A model generated the notes under the pieces. The model did no database searches. It saw only the letters and a program-made list of their open reading frames with translations, and had not been told where the DNA came from. From the NCBI GenBank assembly GCA_000171875.1, contig ABHI01000001.1, positions 186,001 to 250,000 on the forward strand: a DNA stretch of 64,000 bases, given 5' to 3'. Position numbers and translations under genes: made by a program. The DNA comes from Flavobacteriales bacterium ALC-1 (GTDB lineage Bacteria; Bacteroidota; Bacteroidia; Flavobacteriales; Flavobacteriaceae). Of the stretch, positions 1 to 9,027 are shown in pieces; the stretch's first letter is position 1; every line of letters begins with the position of its first letter.

Positions 1-121
1 TTGTATTGTACCATTTCCATTAAAATTCTCATCTAAAGACAACTTACCAAAAAACTTGATTGAAAATACTGAAAAGACTGATAATGAGGAAGATGAAGAT
101 GTTTTGAAAGAGGTATTCTGA
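1..121 (+). CDS. 3' end of an unidentified gene (partial)
   Basis: One frame is open from the first bases to a TGA at 119-121 and would encode about 39 residues, ending in an acidic stretch (NEEDEDVLKEVF). The start lies outside the window. I do not recognise the family. It could be a chance open frame; the Glu/Asp-rich tail and the codon pattern slightly favour a real gene end. Confidence 0.4.
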   Translation, partial: CIVPFPLKFSSKDNLPKNLIENTEKTDNEEDEDVLKEVF

Positions 122-194
122 AGGTTTTTCACCCTATTTAATCTTTTTCTACTATATTAGTCAAAATTTTGTATAACACCTAAATCTAAATACA

Positions 195-527
195 ATGATA
201 ACCAAAACATTAAAAGTCAGTTTTTTTGTGATAGCTCTTGCTTCATTTTCTTACGCTGGTGCTCAAGAAACGATCGAAGTTTCAGAGGATAAATCTAGAA
301 AAATGTTTAAACATCTCGACATGAACGAAGATGGAAAAATAACATTAGAAGAATTTAAAACTATGCGTGTAAAATCCCCTTCTAAAGTCGCGCAAGTTGA
401 AAAGCGTTTTGTAAGTATGGATACTAATAAAGACGGAACTGTAGATAAAGCTGAGTTTAGAATCTTTTTTGAAGGTTCAAGAAAAGCAAAACAAAAAAAG
501 CAAGAAATTAAAGTTAAAAAAGGTTAA
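195..527 (+). CDS. Secreted EF-hand calcium-binding protein
   Basis: A 110-residue protein with a Sec signal peptide (hydrophobic residues about 8-22, ending AGAQ). Two canonical 12-residue EF-hand loops follow: residues 42-53 (DMNEDGKITLEE) and 76-87 (DTNKDGTVDKAE). Both have Asp at 1, Asn at 3, Asp at 5, Gly at 6 and Glu at 12, so both should bind calcium. A Lys-rich tail closes the protein. It is a single-gene unit ending at a bidirectional terminator shared with the convergent DUF2132 gene. Role is probably periplasmic calcium binding; the partner is unknown. Confidence 0.85.
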   Translation: MITKTLKVSFFVIALASFSYAGAQETIEVSEDKSRKMFKHLDMNEDGKITLEEFKTMRVKSPSKVAQVEKRFVSMDTNKDGTVDKAEFRIFFEGSRKAKQKKQEIKVKKG

Positions 528-550
528 TTATAGTTTAACTGATAAGATTA

Positions 551-580
551 AAAAACCTCTAAAATAATTTAGAGGTTTTT
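551..580. terminator. Bidirectional terminator between convergent genes
   Basis: 13-base arms AAAAACCTCTAAA and TTTAGAGGTTTTT around a 4-base loop, with A-run and T-run on the two flanks, lie between the EF-hand gene and the convergent small gene, overlapping the stop codon of the latter. Confidence 0.85.
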
Positions 581-811
581 TAAGTTTTGACGCCTTTTTC
601 TTAACATCTCCAAATACATATTTTCCACTTTAGTTCTTGCCCAAGGTGTACGCCTTAAAAATTTCAAGCTAGATTTTATAGATGGATCGTGTGTAAAGCA
701 ACGAATGTTAATCTGGTAGCCCATATACTCCCAACCATAATGTGCTTCTAGTTCAGTAATAATCTGTTCTAGTTTTATGCCATGAAGTGGATTGTTAGGT
801 TGTGTTGACAA
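569..811 (-). CDS. VF530-type DNA-binding protein (DUF2132)
   Basis: An 80-residue basic protein matching the DUF2132/VF530 family by its pattern [16 protein letters not shown], then GWEYMG, then [20 protein letters not shown]. Length is normal for this small alpha-helical family, described structurally as possibly DNA-binding. It sits one base downstream of the 77-residue gene at 813-1046 on the same strand, so the two are probably co-transcribed. Cellular function is not established. Confidence 0.85.
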   Translation of the reverse strand: MSTQPNNPLHGIKLEQIITELEAHYGWEYMGYQINIRCFTHDPSIKSSLKFLRRTPWARTKVENMYLEMLRKRRQNLKNL

Positions 812-812
812 A

Positions 813-1046
813 CTATAAGTTTTTTACTAATTCCTTAATCTTTAATGCTTTCTCAAAATGATCTAAGCTATGTGTTTGTATCCACCAAGTAGCAGCTTCC
901 ATTAGTAATTCTGGATTGTCATTCTTGTTTTTAAAAAATGCATAAAATGATACCCCAACGCTATCTCCTTTTTGAGCAATTTTTTTATCGCAGACTTCTA
1001 TGATTTTGGCTTTTAAACTTTGTGTCATTTGATTATAAGTTTTCAA
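813..1046 (-). CDS. Small conserved protein, DUF6500-like
   Basis: A 77-residue protein with no signal peptide or membrane segment. The core ([48 protein letters not shown]) resembles a small conserved family I recall as DUF6500; that name is from memory. It ends one base before the DUF2132 gene on the same strand, suggesting a two-gene unit. Its function is unknown. A dispersed palindromic element lies just upstream, between this gene and rhlE. Confidence 0.65.
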   Translation of the reverse strand: MKTYNQMTQSLKAKIIEVCDKKIAQKGDSVGVSFYAFFKNKNDNPELLMEAATWWIQTHSLDHFEKALKIKELVKNL

Positions 1047-1060
1047 TAAATAGAATAAAC

Positions 1061-1091
1061 AGATTGCAATATCATTCTTCCTCGCAATGAC
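1061..1091 (-). repeat. Dispersed short palindromic element (GTCATTGCGAGG type)
   Basis: Read on the minus strand the segment begins GTCATTGCGAGGAAGAATGA and closes with TTGCAATCT, so its ends (ATTGC / GCAAT) are complementary. This matches a short interspersed element I know to be common between genes in Bacteroidota. It lies between the stop of rhlE and the next minus-strand gene. Only one copy of this type was seen here. Confidence 0.6.
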
Positions 1092-1099
1092 AAAAACGA

Positions 1100-2410
1100 C
1101 TAGCTTCTATTATCGCTATTACGTCTTCGATTTCGGTTTTTATTGCGATTACGGTTACGATTAGAATTTTTATTTCCTTCTCCTGAGTTTCTTCTAGAAT
1201 TAGAGTTTTTATTTTGATTTCCCCCTCTACCTCTATTTCTATTCTGTCCTGGTTTAATAGGTTCTGTTGAAGCATTAGGATCTGGCTCAAAACCTTCAAC
1301 AACCTCAACCTCAATCTTCATGTCTATTAATTTCTCAATAGATCTTAAATATGTGGTTTCATCTGCACTCACTAAAGATATTGCTTCACCACTAGCTCCA
1401 GCTCTGCCAGTTCTTCCTATTCTATGCACATAGTCTTCAGAAATATTAGGAATCTCATAATTAACAACATGTGGTAATAAAGGAATATCTAAACCTCTTG
1501 CAGCAATATCTGTAGCTACAAGCACTCTAACTTTACCACTCTTAAAACCAGCTAAAGCTTTTGTTCTTGCACCTTGACTTTTATTTCCATGAATTGCTGC
1601 TGCAGTAATACCTGCACTAATCATCTTTTTACAAAGCTTGTTAGCTCCATGCTTAGTTCTGGTAAATACTAAAACTTGTTTCCAATTACCTTCGGAAATT
1701 AATTTAATAATTAAGCCCGTCTTTTTGCCTTTGGCAACACGATATACTTTTTGATCAATAACTTCAACAGCTGTATTTTCTGGTGTCGCTTCAACTTTTA
1801 CAGGGTTATTAAGAATAGAATACGCTAACTTCTTGATATCCTTAGAAAATGTTGCCGAAAACATTAGGTTTTGGCGCTTGTCTGGCATCAACTTCATAAC
1901 GCGTTCTATATCGCGTAAAAAACCCATATCTAGCATACGATCGGCTTCGTCTAACACAAAAATTTCAACGCGCTTTAAGGATAATAGCCCTTGACTTTCT
2001 AAATCAATGAGTCGACCTGGAGTAGCAACCAAAACATCAACACCTTTTCTTATCGTTGCTACTTGTGGTTTCTGATTAACTCCACCAAAAATAACTGTGC
2101 TTTTAATATTTAAAAACTCACTATATTCTTTTACGTTGGTATGTACTTGAGCTGCTAACTCTCGTGTTGGAGTTAAGATTAAGGCTCTAATTGGTCTATG
2201 TTTCTGTACTGGTCTTTGAGAAAGTAAATGCAATAATGGTAATGTAAAACCTGCTGTTTTACCAGTACCTGTTTGCGCAGATGCCAACACATCTTTTTCT
2301 TCTAAAACTGGTGGAATGGCTTTAGCTTGTATTGGAGATGGTGTTTCATAGCCTTTTTTGCTAATTGCACGTAATAAAGGCTCAGATAAGCCTAATGATT
2401 TAAATGACAT
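1100..2410 (-). CDS. rhlE: DEAD-box ATP-dependent RNA helicase, RhlE type
   Basis: A 436-residue RNA helicase that uses ATP to remodel RNA duplexes, probably in ribosome assembly or RNA decay. All core motifs are visible: Q motif (SPIQAK, about 24-29), Walker A AQTGTGKT (45-52), PTRELA (81-86), TPGR (130-133), DEAD (154-157), SAT, then the second RecA domain with ARGLD and HRIGRTGR. The C-terminal 60 residues are a low-complexity Asn/Arg/Gly tail, typical of RNA-binding tails in this family. Monocistronic, with the start at 2410 fitting the family N-terminus MSFKSLGLS. Confidence 0.95.
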   Translation of the reverse strand: MSFKSLGLSEPLLRAISKKGYETPSPIQAKAIPPVLEEKDVLASAQTGTGKTAGFTLPLLHLLSQRPVQKHRPIRALILTPTRELAAQVHTNVKEYSEFLNIKSTVIFGGVNQKPQVATIRKGVDVLVATPGRLIDLESQGLLSLKRVEIFVLDEADRMLDMGFLRDIERVMKLMPDKRQNLMFSATFSKDIKKLAYSILNNPVKVEATPENTAVEVIDQKVYRVAKGKKTGLIIKLISEGNWKQVLVFTRTKHGANKLCKKMISAGITAAAIHGNKSQGARTKALAGFKSGKVRVLVATDIAARGLDIPLLPHVVNYEIPNISEDYVHRIGRTGRAGASGEAISLVSADETTYLRSIEKLIDMKIEVEVVEGFEPDPNASTEPIKPGQNRNRGRGGNQNKNSNSRRNSGEGNKNSNRNRNRNKNRNRRRNSDNRS

Positions 2411-2630
2411 ACATCGTTTTTAGTTAAGATGAATATCTATTTAAAGCTCACCTCTTTTTGTTTTGGCGAAGGTACTGTTAATTTATGCCATGACTCAAAA
2501 AATCTATTATTATCTTAAAACTTATTCAATTTGAAAAACTTAAAACTCACTTTAAAAACTATGTTTTATAATTGTTTTTATCGTAAGTTTAAAGTCATTG
2601 TCTAACACATTAATTTTAAAACCTAAAAAA

Positions 2631-3197
2631 ATGAAAATACTACTTAGTTTCTTACTCTTATTCCCATTAAGTTTTTTTGCTCAGCAACAAACAGGTTCAG
2701 AAAAATTTTGGAAACAATTAGAAGCACATTGTGGTAATGCTTATGAGGGCGAGATTACAGAAGGAGCAGTTGAAGGAGATAGTTTTACTGGAAAAAAATT
2801 AGTGATGCATGTACGTTCTTGTGACACTAACACTATTAGAATTCCATTTTTTGTAGGTGAAGACAAATCACGTACTTGGGTTTTAAACATTAATGAAGAT
2901 AAAATAATTAGTCTAAAACACGATCATAGACATGAAGATGGCACAGAAGATAAATTAACCCAATATGGTGGCACAAGTACAAATGTTGGTTTGGCTAATG
3001 TACAAGTATTTCCTGCAGACGAACATACTTCAGATATTTTACCTCCTGCTTCTACTAATATCTGGTGGATAACTATTGATGACACGAGCTTTACTTATAA
3101 CCTTAGACGTATTGGAACTGATCGTTTGTTTACTGTTCGTTTTGATTTAACAAAAACCATTGAAACACCTGATGCACCTTGGGGAACTGAGGATTAG
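2631..3197 (+). CDS. Secreted protein of unknown function
   Basis: I place the start at the ATG at 2631 because it gives a clean signal peptide (MKILLSFLLLFPLSFFAQQ); an upstream TTG at 2598 would bury it. The mature part (about 170 residues) has two Cys, an acidic/His segment (KHDHRHEDGTED) and several Trp and Tyr in beta-rich sequence. No catalytic motif is recognised. It stands alone between divergent rhlE and the convergent glycosylase-like gene. Confidence 0.8.
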   Translation: MKILLSFLLLFPLSFFAQQQTGSEKFWKQLEAHCGNAYEGEITEGAVEGDSFTGKKLVMHVRSCDTNTIRIPFFVGEDKSRTWVLNINEDKIISLKHDHRHEDGTEDKLTQYGGTSTNVGLANVQVFPADEHTSDILPPASTNIWWITIDDTSFTYNLRRIGTDRLFTVRFDLTKTIETPDAPWGTED

Positions 3198-3257
3198 CTT
3201 TCAACTTACTAAACTAAACCTTATGTAAAACTATGCAACTACTGTCTATAAGACTAT

Positions 3258-3935
3258 CTAAAAAAATTCAGAATACTGCATAACCCTAAAATCAAACGTA
3301 TTAAAATTTGGATTTTTAGCTTTGAGTTGTTTATATAATGGCAATCTGCTTATGGATATGTTTGCTGCGCCAGAGCCTGAGGTAAGGGAAACGGTTTTGA
3401 TTATTCTTTGTGATTCTTCATTTCGTTCTGAATGACTAAGCGAGAATTTGTGAATTCTTGGCACTACATTATTCACCAATTCTAGTTTTAAGTCGTAATC
3501 TTTAAGATGCCTTCTAAAAAAATATTCTGGGCCGTTTTTACTATTACCGCCTGTAAATAGAATGGTTTCTATACTTGGATATTGTTTTAAATAACCAATC
3601 ACATCTCTTAGCTTAATGTTTTGCATACCTAAGTCAGATGCATCAACTTTTTCACGTTCTGCGCTATCTACAATATCGCAAACACCTATTTTATGTTTAA
3701 TTAGAAATTGCTTACGCTCTTCTATAGCTTTTTGAGAATTGTCGTAACGTAAATTAAGATTATGAATTTTGTCTATAAACAACCACAGCGAGTTGTAATA
3801 ACTACCATAACAAAAATTGACATCTTTTTCTAACAACTCACCAGTAGAAAAACGTGGTGGAGGTAAAGTGCCAACAATAAGTTTTTTGGTATCTTTTTGG
3901 ATAAATGGTTGATAAGGATGTTTATGAAAAAACAT
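3258..3935 (-). CDS. Uracil-DNA glycosylase superfamily-like protein
   Basis: A 225-residue cytosolic protein. The N-terminal VGTLPPPRFSTGE segment and the later ILFTGGNSKNGPEYFF and SGSGAAN segments fit the uracil/hypoxanthine-DNA glycosylase-like superfamily, though the catalytic residues are not certain, so activity is unproven. It touches yaaA (stop of yaaA and start of this gene share position 3935), suggesting co-expression. Residues SHSERNEESQ look like the translation of a dispersed palindromic element inserted in frame and are probably not part of the ancestral fold. Confidence 0.65.
   Translation of the reverse strand: MFFHKHPYQPFIQKDTKKLIVGTLPPPRFSTGELLEKDVNFCYGSYYNSLWLFIDKIHNLNLRYDNSQKAIEERKQFLIKHKIGVCDIVDSAEREKVDASDLGMQNIKLRDVIGYLKQYPSIETILFTGGNSKNGPEYFFRRHLKDYDLKLELVNNVVPRIHKFSLSHSERNEESQRIIKTVSLTSGSGAANISISRLPLYKQLKAKNPNFNTFDFRVMQYSEFF
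3412..3435 (-). repeat. Dispersed palindromic element inside a coding sequence
   Basis: On the minus strand this reads GTCATTCAGAACGAAATGAA then GAATC, the pattern of the GTCATTCTGAGCGAA-type interspersed element of Bacteroidota. It is read through in frame as HSERNEESQ within the glycosylase-like gene. Confidence 0.6.
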
Positions 3936-4693
3936 TATCTAGTAAAAACTAACTCATTCTCTGAAGATAATTGATCGCTAAAACCATAACCTTCATAATT
4001 AAAGCCTTTAAGATTATCAATCGTTTTTGCATTGGTATCTATAACATAACGCGTCATATAACCTCTGGCTAGTTTCGCAAAGGTCATTATAGTTTTATAC
4101 TCTCCGTTTTTTAAATCTTTAAAACTTGCTGTAACCACAGGAACTTTTAAAGCCTTTTTATCAATAGCTTTAAAATACTCGTTACTTGCTAAGTTTAAAA
4201 ACAACTCGTTATCTTCTAATTCATCATTTAAAGCTTGCGTTACTTTTTTCTTCCAGAACTCATACAGGTTTTTGTTTTTACCAACTGGCATTCTGGTTCC
4301 CATTTCTAATCGGTAAGGTTGAATTAAATCTAATGGTTTTAAAATGCCATAAAGCCCAGAAATAATTCGAATTGTATCTTGTACCTTATCCAGTTTTTTA
4401 GTATCTATGGTATAAGCATCTATACCTCTGTACACATCACCACTAAAAGCATATAAGGCTTGTCTGGCATTATCTTTTGTAAAAGGCAAACTCCAGTCTT
4501 GATTACGCTCGTAGTTTAGTTGTCCTAAATTATCTGAAATGCTCATTAGTTTCGATAAACTTCTAGCAGATTTCTTTTTTAATAGTTTATTTAAACGCTC
4601 AGCTTCAGCTAAAAAGCAACCTTCTGTAGTTTTAGTTGTTGGTAATTGAGTTTCAAAATTTAGAGATTTTGCAGGTGATAATACGAGTTTCAT
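3935..4693 (-). CDS. yaaA: Peroxide stress protein YaaA (UPF0246/DUF328)
   Basis: A 252-residue protein with the family start MKLVLSPAKSLNFE, the internal FSGDVYRGIDA segment, SGLYGILKPLDLIQPYRLEMGT, and the C-terminal MTFAKLARGYMTRYVID. Length matches the E. coli protein, which limits free iron and DNA damage during hydrogen peroxide stress and binds DNA. It is followed directly by the glycosylase-like gene, which makes a small DNA-protection operon plausible. Confidence 0.92.
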   Translation of the reverse strand: MKLVLSPAKSLNFETQLPTTKTTEGCFLAEAERLNKLLKKKSARSLSKLMSISDNLGQLNYERNQDWSLPFTKDNARQALYAFSGDVYRGIDAYTIDTKKLDKVQDTIRIISGLYGILKPLDLIQPYRLEMGTRMPVGKNKNLYEFWKKKVTQALNDELEDNELFLNLASNEYFKAIDKKALKVPVVTASFKDLKNGEYKTIMTFAKLARGYMTRYVIDTNAKTIDNLKGFNYEGYGFSDQLSSENELVFTR

Positions 4694-4774
4694 TTATATC
4701 AAGTTATTTCAGTATCAAATTTCCACAACTGTGGTTTTTATATATTATTTGTTTAACATTTTTGTGCATACAAA

Positions 4775-5428
4775 TTACAACAATTCTTTAATTTTCCCAT
4801 CTTCAAAACTAAAGTTGTAGTCACCTTTAATTATAAACTCAGAAGTAAATGCTTTGTCATTTGTAGGGTACCATTCCTTTTTTGTTTTATCAATTAAGAT
4901 AAATAAGCCATTATCATCACCTAAGGCACAAAAACGTAAAAAATCACCATCAAAAATTGGTATTGGCTTTATATTATTAATACTATTAAAAATAATTTCA
5001 ATATTGTTTGTTGCAATTGCCATTTCACTAATTGAGACTATACTTGCTACCGAAAACTCATTAATAGTTTTAGTATTTATAGCATCTCTAGCTATGAGCT
5101 CCATTATGTTTTTGTCTTCATCATAGAAATAAATAGCTTTAGCGTTCCAGTTTTCAAAATTTGTAATATAATGTTCTCCAGATGGAATAATAGTCATTCT
5201 ATTCTCTAACCAGCTTCTAGCTTCATTTATTGAACCAGAAGGTATATTAAATGCCAAATGCGAAGGCTTCACCAATTTCTTATATCGAAAAGTTATTATA
5301 CTTGCTCCAACTTTAAATGAAATTTCTTTTGGTAAATCAATCAATTGTTCTAAACCTAAAATATCCTTATAAAAGTGTTTTTGAGCTTTAATTTGTTTTG
5401 TGAATAATATAACTTCACCTATTCTCAT
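4775..5428 (-). CDS. VOC (glyoxalase/bleomycin-resistance fold) protein
   Basis: A 217-residue cytosolic protein built from two VOC-like halves. The first half has the pattern VILFTKQIKAQKHFYKDILG and the metal-site region around YFYDEDKNIMELI, where the Glu is the usual metal ligand. The second half is shorter and degenerate. Substrate unknown; lactoylglutathione lyase, dioxygenase or resistance roles are all possible. It stands alone on the minus strand. Confidence 0.8.
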   Translation of the reverse strand: MRIGEVILFTKQIKAQKHFYKDILGLEQLIDLPKEISFKVGASIITFRYKKLVKPSHLAFNIPSGSINEARSWLENRMTIIPSGEHYITNFENWNAKAIYFYDEDKNIMELIARDAINTKTINEFSVASIVSISEMAIATNNIEIIFNSINNIKPIPIFDGDFLRFCALGDDNGLFILIDKTKKEWYPTNDKAFTSEFIIKGDYNFSFEDGKIKELL

Positions 5429-5557
5429 GCGACTTAATTTTTAACAAAATTAGACAAAGCTTAATTTTAAAACCATAAGTAACATTTACTTAAATAAATA
5501 AAACTATAGATTTTATCTATACTTAAGATTTAAATAAAATAAGGGATTTAATTTAAA

Positions 5558-6589
5558 CTATTTTACATGAGTAGCATAATGCCGCCACTTCTCGATACAT
5601 TGTGCTATATCTTCTGGTATTTCAGACTCGAACCTCAAAAACTCACCAGTAGTTGGGTGTTCAAAACCAAGTGTTCTAGCATGTAAGGCTTGTCTTGGCA
5701 AAATTTTAAAACAATTTTCTACAAACTGCTTGTATTTAGAAAACGTAGTACCCTTTAAGATGCGTTCACCTCCATAACGTGCATCATTGAATAACGTGTG
5801 TCCAATATGTTTCATATGTACACGAATTTGATGTGTACGACCCGTTTCGAGCTTACAGCTTACCAAAGTTACATAACCTAAACGCTCAATAACTTTGTAA
5901 TGTGTTATGGCTGGTTTTCCTTTGTCGGCTTCGTCATCTAAGTAAACCGTATTTTGTAATCTATTTTTTGGATGACGACCAATATTGCCTTCAATTATGC
6001 CTTCATCTTCCGTCATATTTCCCCAAACCAAAGCAACATATTCGCGCTCACTAGTTTTTTTCGCAAACTGGTTAGATAAATGTGCCATAGCTTGCTCTGT
6101 TTTAGCTACAACCAATAAGCCACTGGTGTCTTTATCTATACGATGTACCAAACCTGGTCGATCACTTGAGTTATTTGGTAAGTTTTCAAAATGAAAAATT
6201 AAGGCATTAATCAATGTTCCTGAATAGTTACCATGACCTGGATGTACCACCATGCCTGCTGGTTTATTTACCACCAACAAATCATCATCTTCGTAAACCA
6301 CATCGATAGGAATATCCTCTGCGATTAATAAATTTTCATGTGGAGGATGCTTAAACTTAACCGTTACAAAATCGTTTGGTTTAACTTTGTAATTAGATTT
6401 TACAGGCGAATTATTAATAAAAATACAGCCATCTTTTGCTGCTGATTGAATTTTGTTACGTGTTGCATTTTCAACAAAATTCATTAAATATTTATCTATA
6501 CGAAGAGGTTGTTGCCCTTTATCTACTCTAAAAGCATAATGCTCATATAGCTCATCTTCATGTTCGGATATATCAGAAATATCTGGCAT
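5558..6589 (-). CDS. rluD: RluD-family 23S rRNA pseudouridine synthase
   Basis: A 343-residue enzyme with an N-terminal S4 RNA-binding domain (RIDKYLMNFVENATRNKIQS, about 30-50) and a C-terminal PseudoU_synth_2 domain. The catalytic motif is HRIDKDTSGLLVVAK with the nucleophilic Asp, preceded by NKPAGMVVHPG and followed by GRTHQIRVH. RluD converts uridines in helix 69 of 23S rRNA. It starts 6 bases after the PASTA gene on the same strand, so they form one transcript, a neighbourhood shared with ddl and coaD in related bacteria. Confidence 0.93.
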   Translation of the reverse strand: MPDISDISEHEDELYEHYAFRVDKGQQPLRIDKYLMNFVENATRNKIQSAAKDGCIFINNSPVKSNYKVKPNDFVTVKFKHPPHENLLIAEDIPIDVVYEDDDLLVVNKPAGMVVHPGHGNYSGTLINALIFHFENLPNNSSDRPGLVHRIDKDTSGLLVVAKTEQAMAHLSNQFAKKTSEREYVALVWGNMTEDEGIIEGNIGRHPKNRLQNTVYLDDEADKGKPAITHYKVIERLGYVTLVSCKLETGRTHQIRVHMKHIGHTLFNDARYGGERILKGTTFSKYKQFVENCFKILPRQALHARTLGFEHPTTGEFLRFESEIPEDIAQCIEKWRHYATHVK

Positions 6590-6595
6590 TACTTA

Positions 6596-7147
6596 CTATC
6601 TTTTACCATTACCTAAAACCAAATCTATAGTAGATGTAAGTGGTAAAAGTTCACCTGGTTTTAAAGTTTTACCATTATGTTTCATACCTAAAACTACATC
6701 TTTACCAATGTTATCTATATAAGTAATATTACCTAATTTAAACTCTAAAGCACTTAATTGAGGTTTTGCCTGTCTAAAGGTTCGTTTTAAAATATTTGGT
6801 ACTTCAACTTTTCTGTAACCAGAAGGGTTTAAGATTAAGTAAATCTTTCGATTTTCTTTAACCTGAGCTCCTGCAGCTGGGTTTTGTTCTATAACAGAAT
6901 ACTTAGGGTAATTAGGATTAAAATTGGCAGAATCCTGAATTTCCATCGCTAAATCATTATCATTTAATTCTATCTTAACAGTTTCTATAGATTTGCCTTT
7001 TAAATTTGGTACAACAACAAAATCCCCATGATTAGTCGTAATATTTAGCCATTTTAACATTATAAAACACAAAGCCACTATAGCAATAATGGCAAAAGCA
7101 ACTTGTTTTAAAAACACTTTACTGGTAAGAAACTTAACAAAACTCAT
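6596..7147 (-). CDS. PASTA-domain membrane protein
   Basis: A 183-residue protein with a short cytosolic N-terminus, one membrane helix (about 13-33) and an exported part with two full PASTA repeats and part of a third (VPNLKGKSIETVKIEL, VIEQNPAAGAQV, VPNILKRTFRQAKPQL). PASTA domains bind muropeptides or lipid II stems. No kinase or transpeptidase domain is attached, so it is a stand-alone PASTA protein. It is divergent from ddl (D-Ala ligase), consistent with a peptidoglycan link. Confidence 0.88.
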   Translation of the reverse strand: MSFVKFLTSKVFLKQVAFAIIAIVALCFIMLKWLNITTNHGDFVVVPNLKGKSIETVKIELNDNDLAMEIQDSANFNPNYPKYSVIEQNPAAGAQVKENRKIYLILNPSGYRKVEVPNILKRTFRQAKPQLSALEFKLGNITYIDNIGKDVVLGMKHNGKTLKPGELLPLTSTIDLVLGNGKR

Positions 7148-7304
7148 AAACTAATAATTGTTGACAAAACTAATAAATTATAACGTTATAATAACGCATT
7201 AAAATTAATATACGTATCATTTCTGCATATAGATTATGAAAAATTAATGATACTTTTACATTATAGCTTTTAAATTAATAGATACTGAAACAAGTTCTGC
7301 ATAA

Positions 7305-8282
7305 ATGAAAAAAAATATCGCCATCATAATGGGAGGCTATTCTAGCGAGTATCAAATTTCGTTGAAAAGCGGCAATGTGGTCTATGAAACCCTAGATAAA
7401 GAAAAGTATAATGCATTTCGTATTCATATTTTTAAAGATAAATGGGTTTTTGTTAATGATTTAGACAATGAATTTCCTGTAGATAAAAATGATTTTTCGA
7501 TTAAAGTAAATGGTGTTAAAATTACTTTTGATTGTGTTTTTAATGCTATACATGGTTCGCCTGGCGAAGATGGTTTTATGCAAGGGTATTTTGAATTGAT
7601 TGGAATTCCTCAGACGAGTTGCAATATGTACCAAGCAGCATTGACTTTTAATAAACGAGATTTATTGGCAACACTAAAACCATACGGCATTAAAACAGCT
7701 GAAAGCTATTATTTAAATCTTGGAGATGCTATTAATGAAGGTGCTATAGTCGCAAAAGTAGGTTTACCTTGTTTTGTGAAAGCTAATAAGGCAGGAAGTA
7801 GTTTCGGAATTTCTAAAGTCTATAAAAAAGAAGACTTAAAAGCTGCCATAAATAATTCGTTTAAAGAGGATAATGAAATTATTATAGAGCAATTTTTAGA
7901 TGGTGTTGAAGTCTCTGTAGGTGTAATTTCATATAGGGGAGAAACGAAAGTATTACCAATTACAGAAATTGTATCTGAAAATGATTTCTTTGATTATGCT
8001 GCAAAATATGAAGGTAAATCACAAGAGATTACTCCTGCACGTATTTCTAAAGATTATGAGCAAAAAACCGTAACTGTTGCTAAGCAAGTCTATGAAATTT
8101 TAGGTATGACAGGTTTTTCGCGAAGTGAATTTATTTTTAAAAATGATGAGCCCTATTTACTCGAAATGAATACGGTTCCAGGTTTAACTAAAGAAAGTAT
8201 TTTACCTCAGCAAGCAGCAGAAGCAGGAATTAACATGAGTGATTTGTTTGATAATGCTATTGAAGAAGCTTTGAAAAATTAA
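7305..8282 (+). CDS. ddl: D-alanine--D-alanine ligase
   Basis: A 325-residue ATP-grasp enzyme that joins two D-alanines for peptidoglycan precursors in the cytosol. Visible: N-terminal IIMGGYSSEYQISLKSG, substrate segment HGSPGEDGFMQGYFE, the ATP loop KANKAGSSFGISKV, and the metal/substrate site LLEMNTVPGLTKESI. Length is normal. The start ATG at 7305 follows an AT-rich divergent spacer from the PASTA gene; coaD follows 58 bases downstream and is probably co-transcribed. Confidence 0.96.
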   Translation: MKKNIAIIMGGYSSEYQISLKSGNVVYETLDKEKYNAFRIHIFKDKWVFVNDLDNEFPVDKNDFSIKVNGVKITFDCVFNAIHGSPGEDGFMQGYFELIGIPQTSCNMYQAALTFNKRDLLATLKPYGIKTAESYYLNLGDAINEGAIVAKVGLPCFVKANKAGSSFGISKVYKKEDLKAAINNSFKEDNEIIIEQFLDGVEVSVGVISYRGETKVLPITEIVSENDFFDYAAKYEGKSQEITPARISKDYEQKTVTVAKQVYEILGMTGFSRSEFIFKNDEPYLLEMNTVPGLTKESILPQQAAEAGINMSDLFDNAIEEALKN

Positions 8283-8340
8283 TAGTTATATTTGATTAAC
8301 AAAAGTTCTCATTTTAAATAGGAACGACAATATATTGTTG

Positions 8341-8799
8341 ATGAAAAGAGCAATTTTCCCAGGATCTTTTGATCCCATTACTTTAGGACATTACGATATC
8401 ATAAAACGTGGTATTAAACTTTTTGACGAAGTTGTTGTAGCCATTGGTGTTAACGCTGATAAAAAGTATATGTTCTCTTTAGAAGAACGAAAAGCGTTTA
8501 TTGAAAAATCTTTTGAACATGAACCTAAGGTCAAGGTCGTAACTTACAAGGGACTGACTATTGATTTCTGCAAAGAGATTGATGCCCAATTTATTCTCAG
8601 AGGCTTAAGAAATCCTGCAGATTTTGAGTTTGAAAAAGCTATTGCACATACCAATAGAAAACTATCTAATATTGAAACTGTATTTCTATTAACTGCAGCT
8701 AGCACGTCTTATATTTCGTCTTCTATAGTACGTGATGTGATTAGAAATGATGGTGACTATACTAAATTAGTACCAGATAGTGTGCGAGTGAATCCTTAA
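8341..8799 (+). CDS. coaD: Pantetheine-phosphate adenylyltransferase (coenzyme A synthesis)
   Basis: Transfers AMP to 4'-phosphopantetheine to give dephospho-CoA. The nucleotidyltransferase motif FPGSFDPITLGHYDI and the C-terminal TSYISSSIVRD are intact, with RGLRNPADFEFE between. I use the ATG at 8341; two in-frame TTG codons at 8335 and 8338 precede it but would only add two residues. Length (152 aa) is typical. Confidence 0.95.
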   Translation: MKRAIFPGSFDPITLGHYDIIKRGIKLFDEVVVAIGVNADKKYMFSLEERKAFIEKSFEHEPKVKVVTYKGLTIDFCKEIDAQFILRGLRNPADFEFEKAIAHTNRKLSNIETVFLLTAASTSYISSSIVRDVIRNDGDYTKLVPDSVRVNP

Positions 8800-8974
8800 T
8801 ATCTTTTTATTAAATACTATTCCTTTTCTCATTGTTGAAATATTTATTGGTTAATACTGAGGCAAATCTCAACAATAAGACAAAGGCAAAACATACGATG
8901 AATTGCGTATATTTTTTCAAAAACTAACTATCAGCCTTTTAATTATTATCTTAAAAAGAATTTGAGCTAATCAT

Positions 8975-9001
8975 TGTAACAAAATGTTGAATTTTGTTAC
9001 A
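8975..9001. repeat. Perfect hairpin upstream of the HEAT gene
   Basis: 11-base arms TGTAACAAAAT and ATTTTGTTACA flank a 5-base loop. There is no T-run of terminator type directly after the stem on the plus strand. It sits 26 bases before the HEAT-protein start, so an operator or leader hairpin is as likely as a weak coaD terminator. Confidence 0.6.
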
Positions 9002-9027
9002 TATAATTAATAGTCTACAACGGTTTT

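Noticed and set aside
1072-1314. 80-residue minus-strand ORF overlapping the 3' end of rhlE
   Set aside because: It is the Asn/Arg tail of rhlE read in another frame and the dispersed element.
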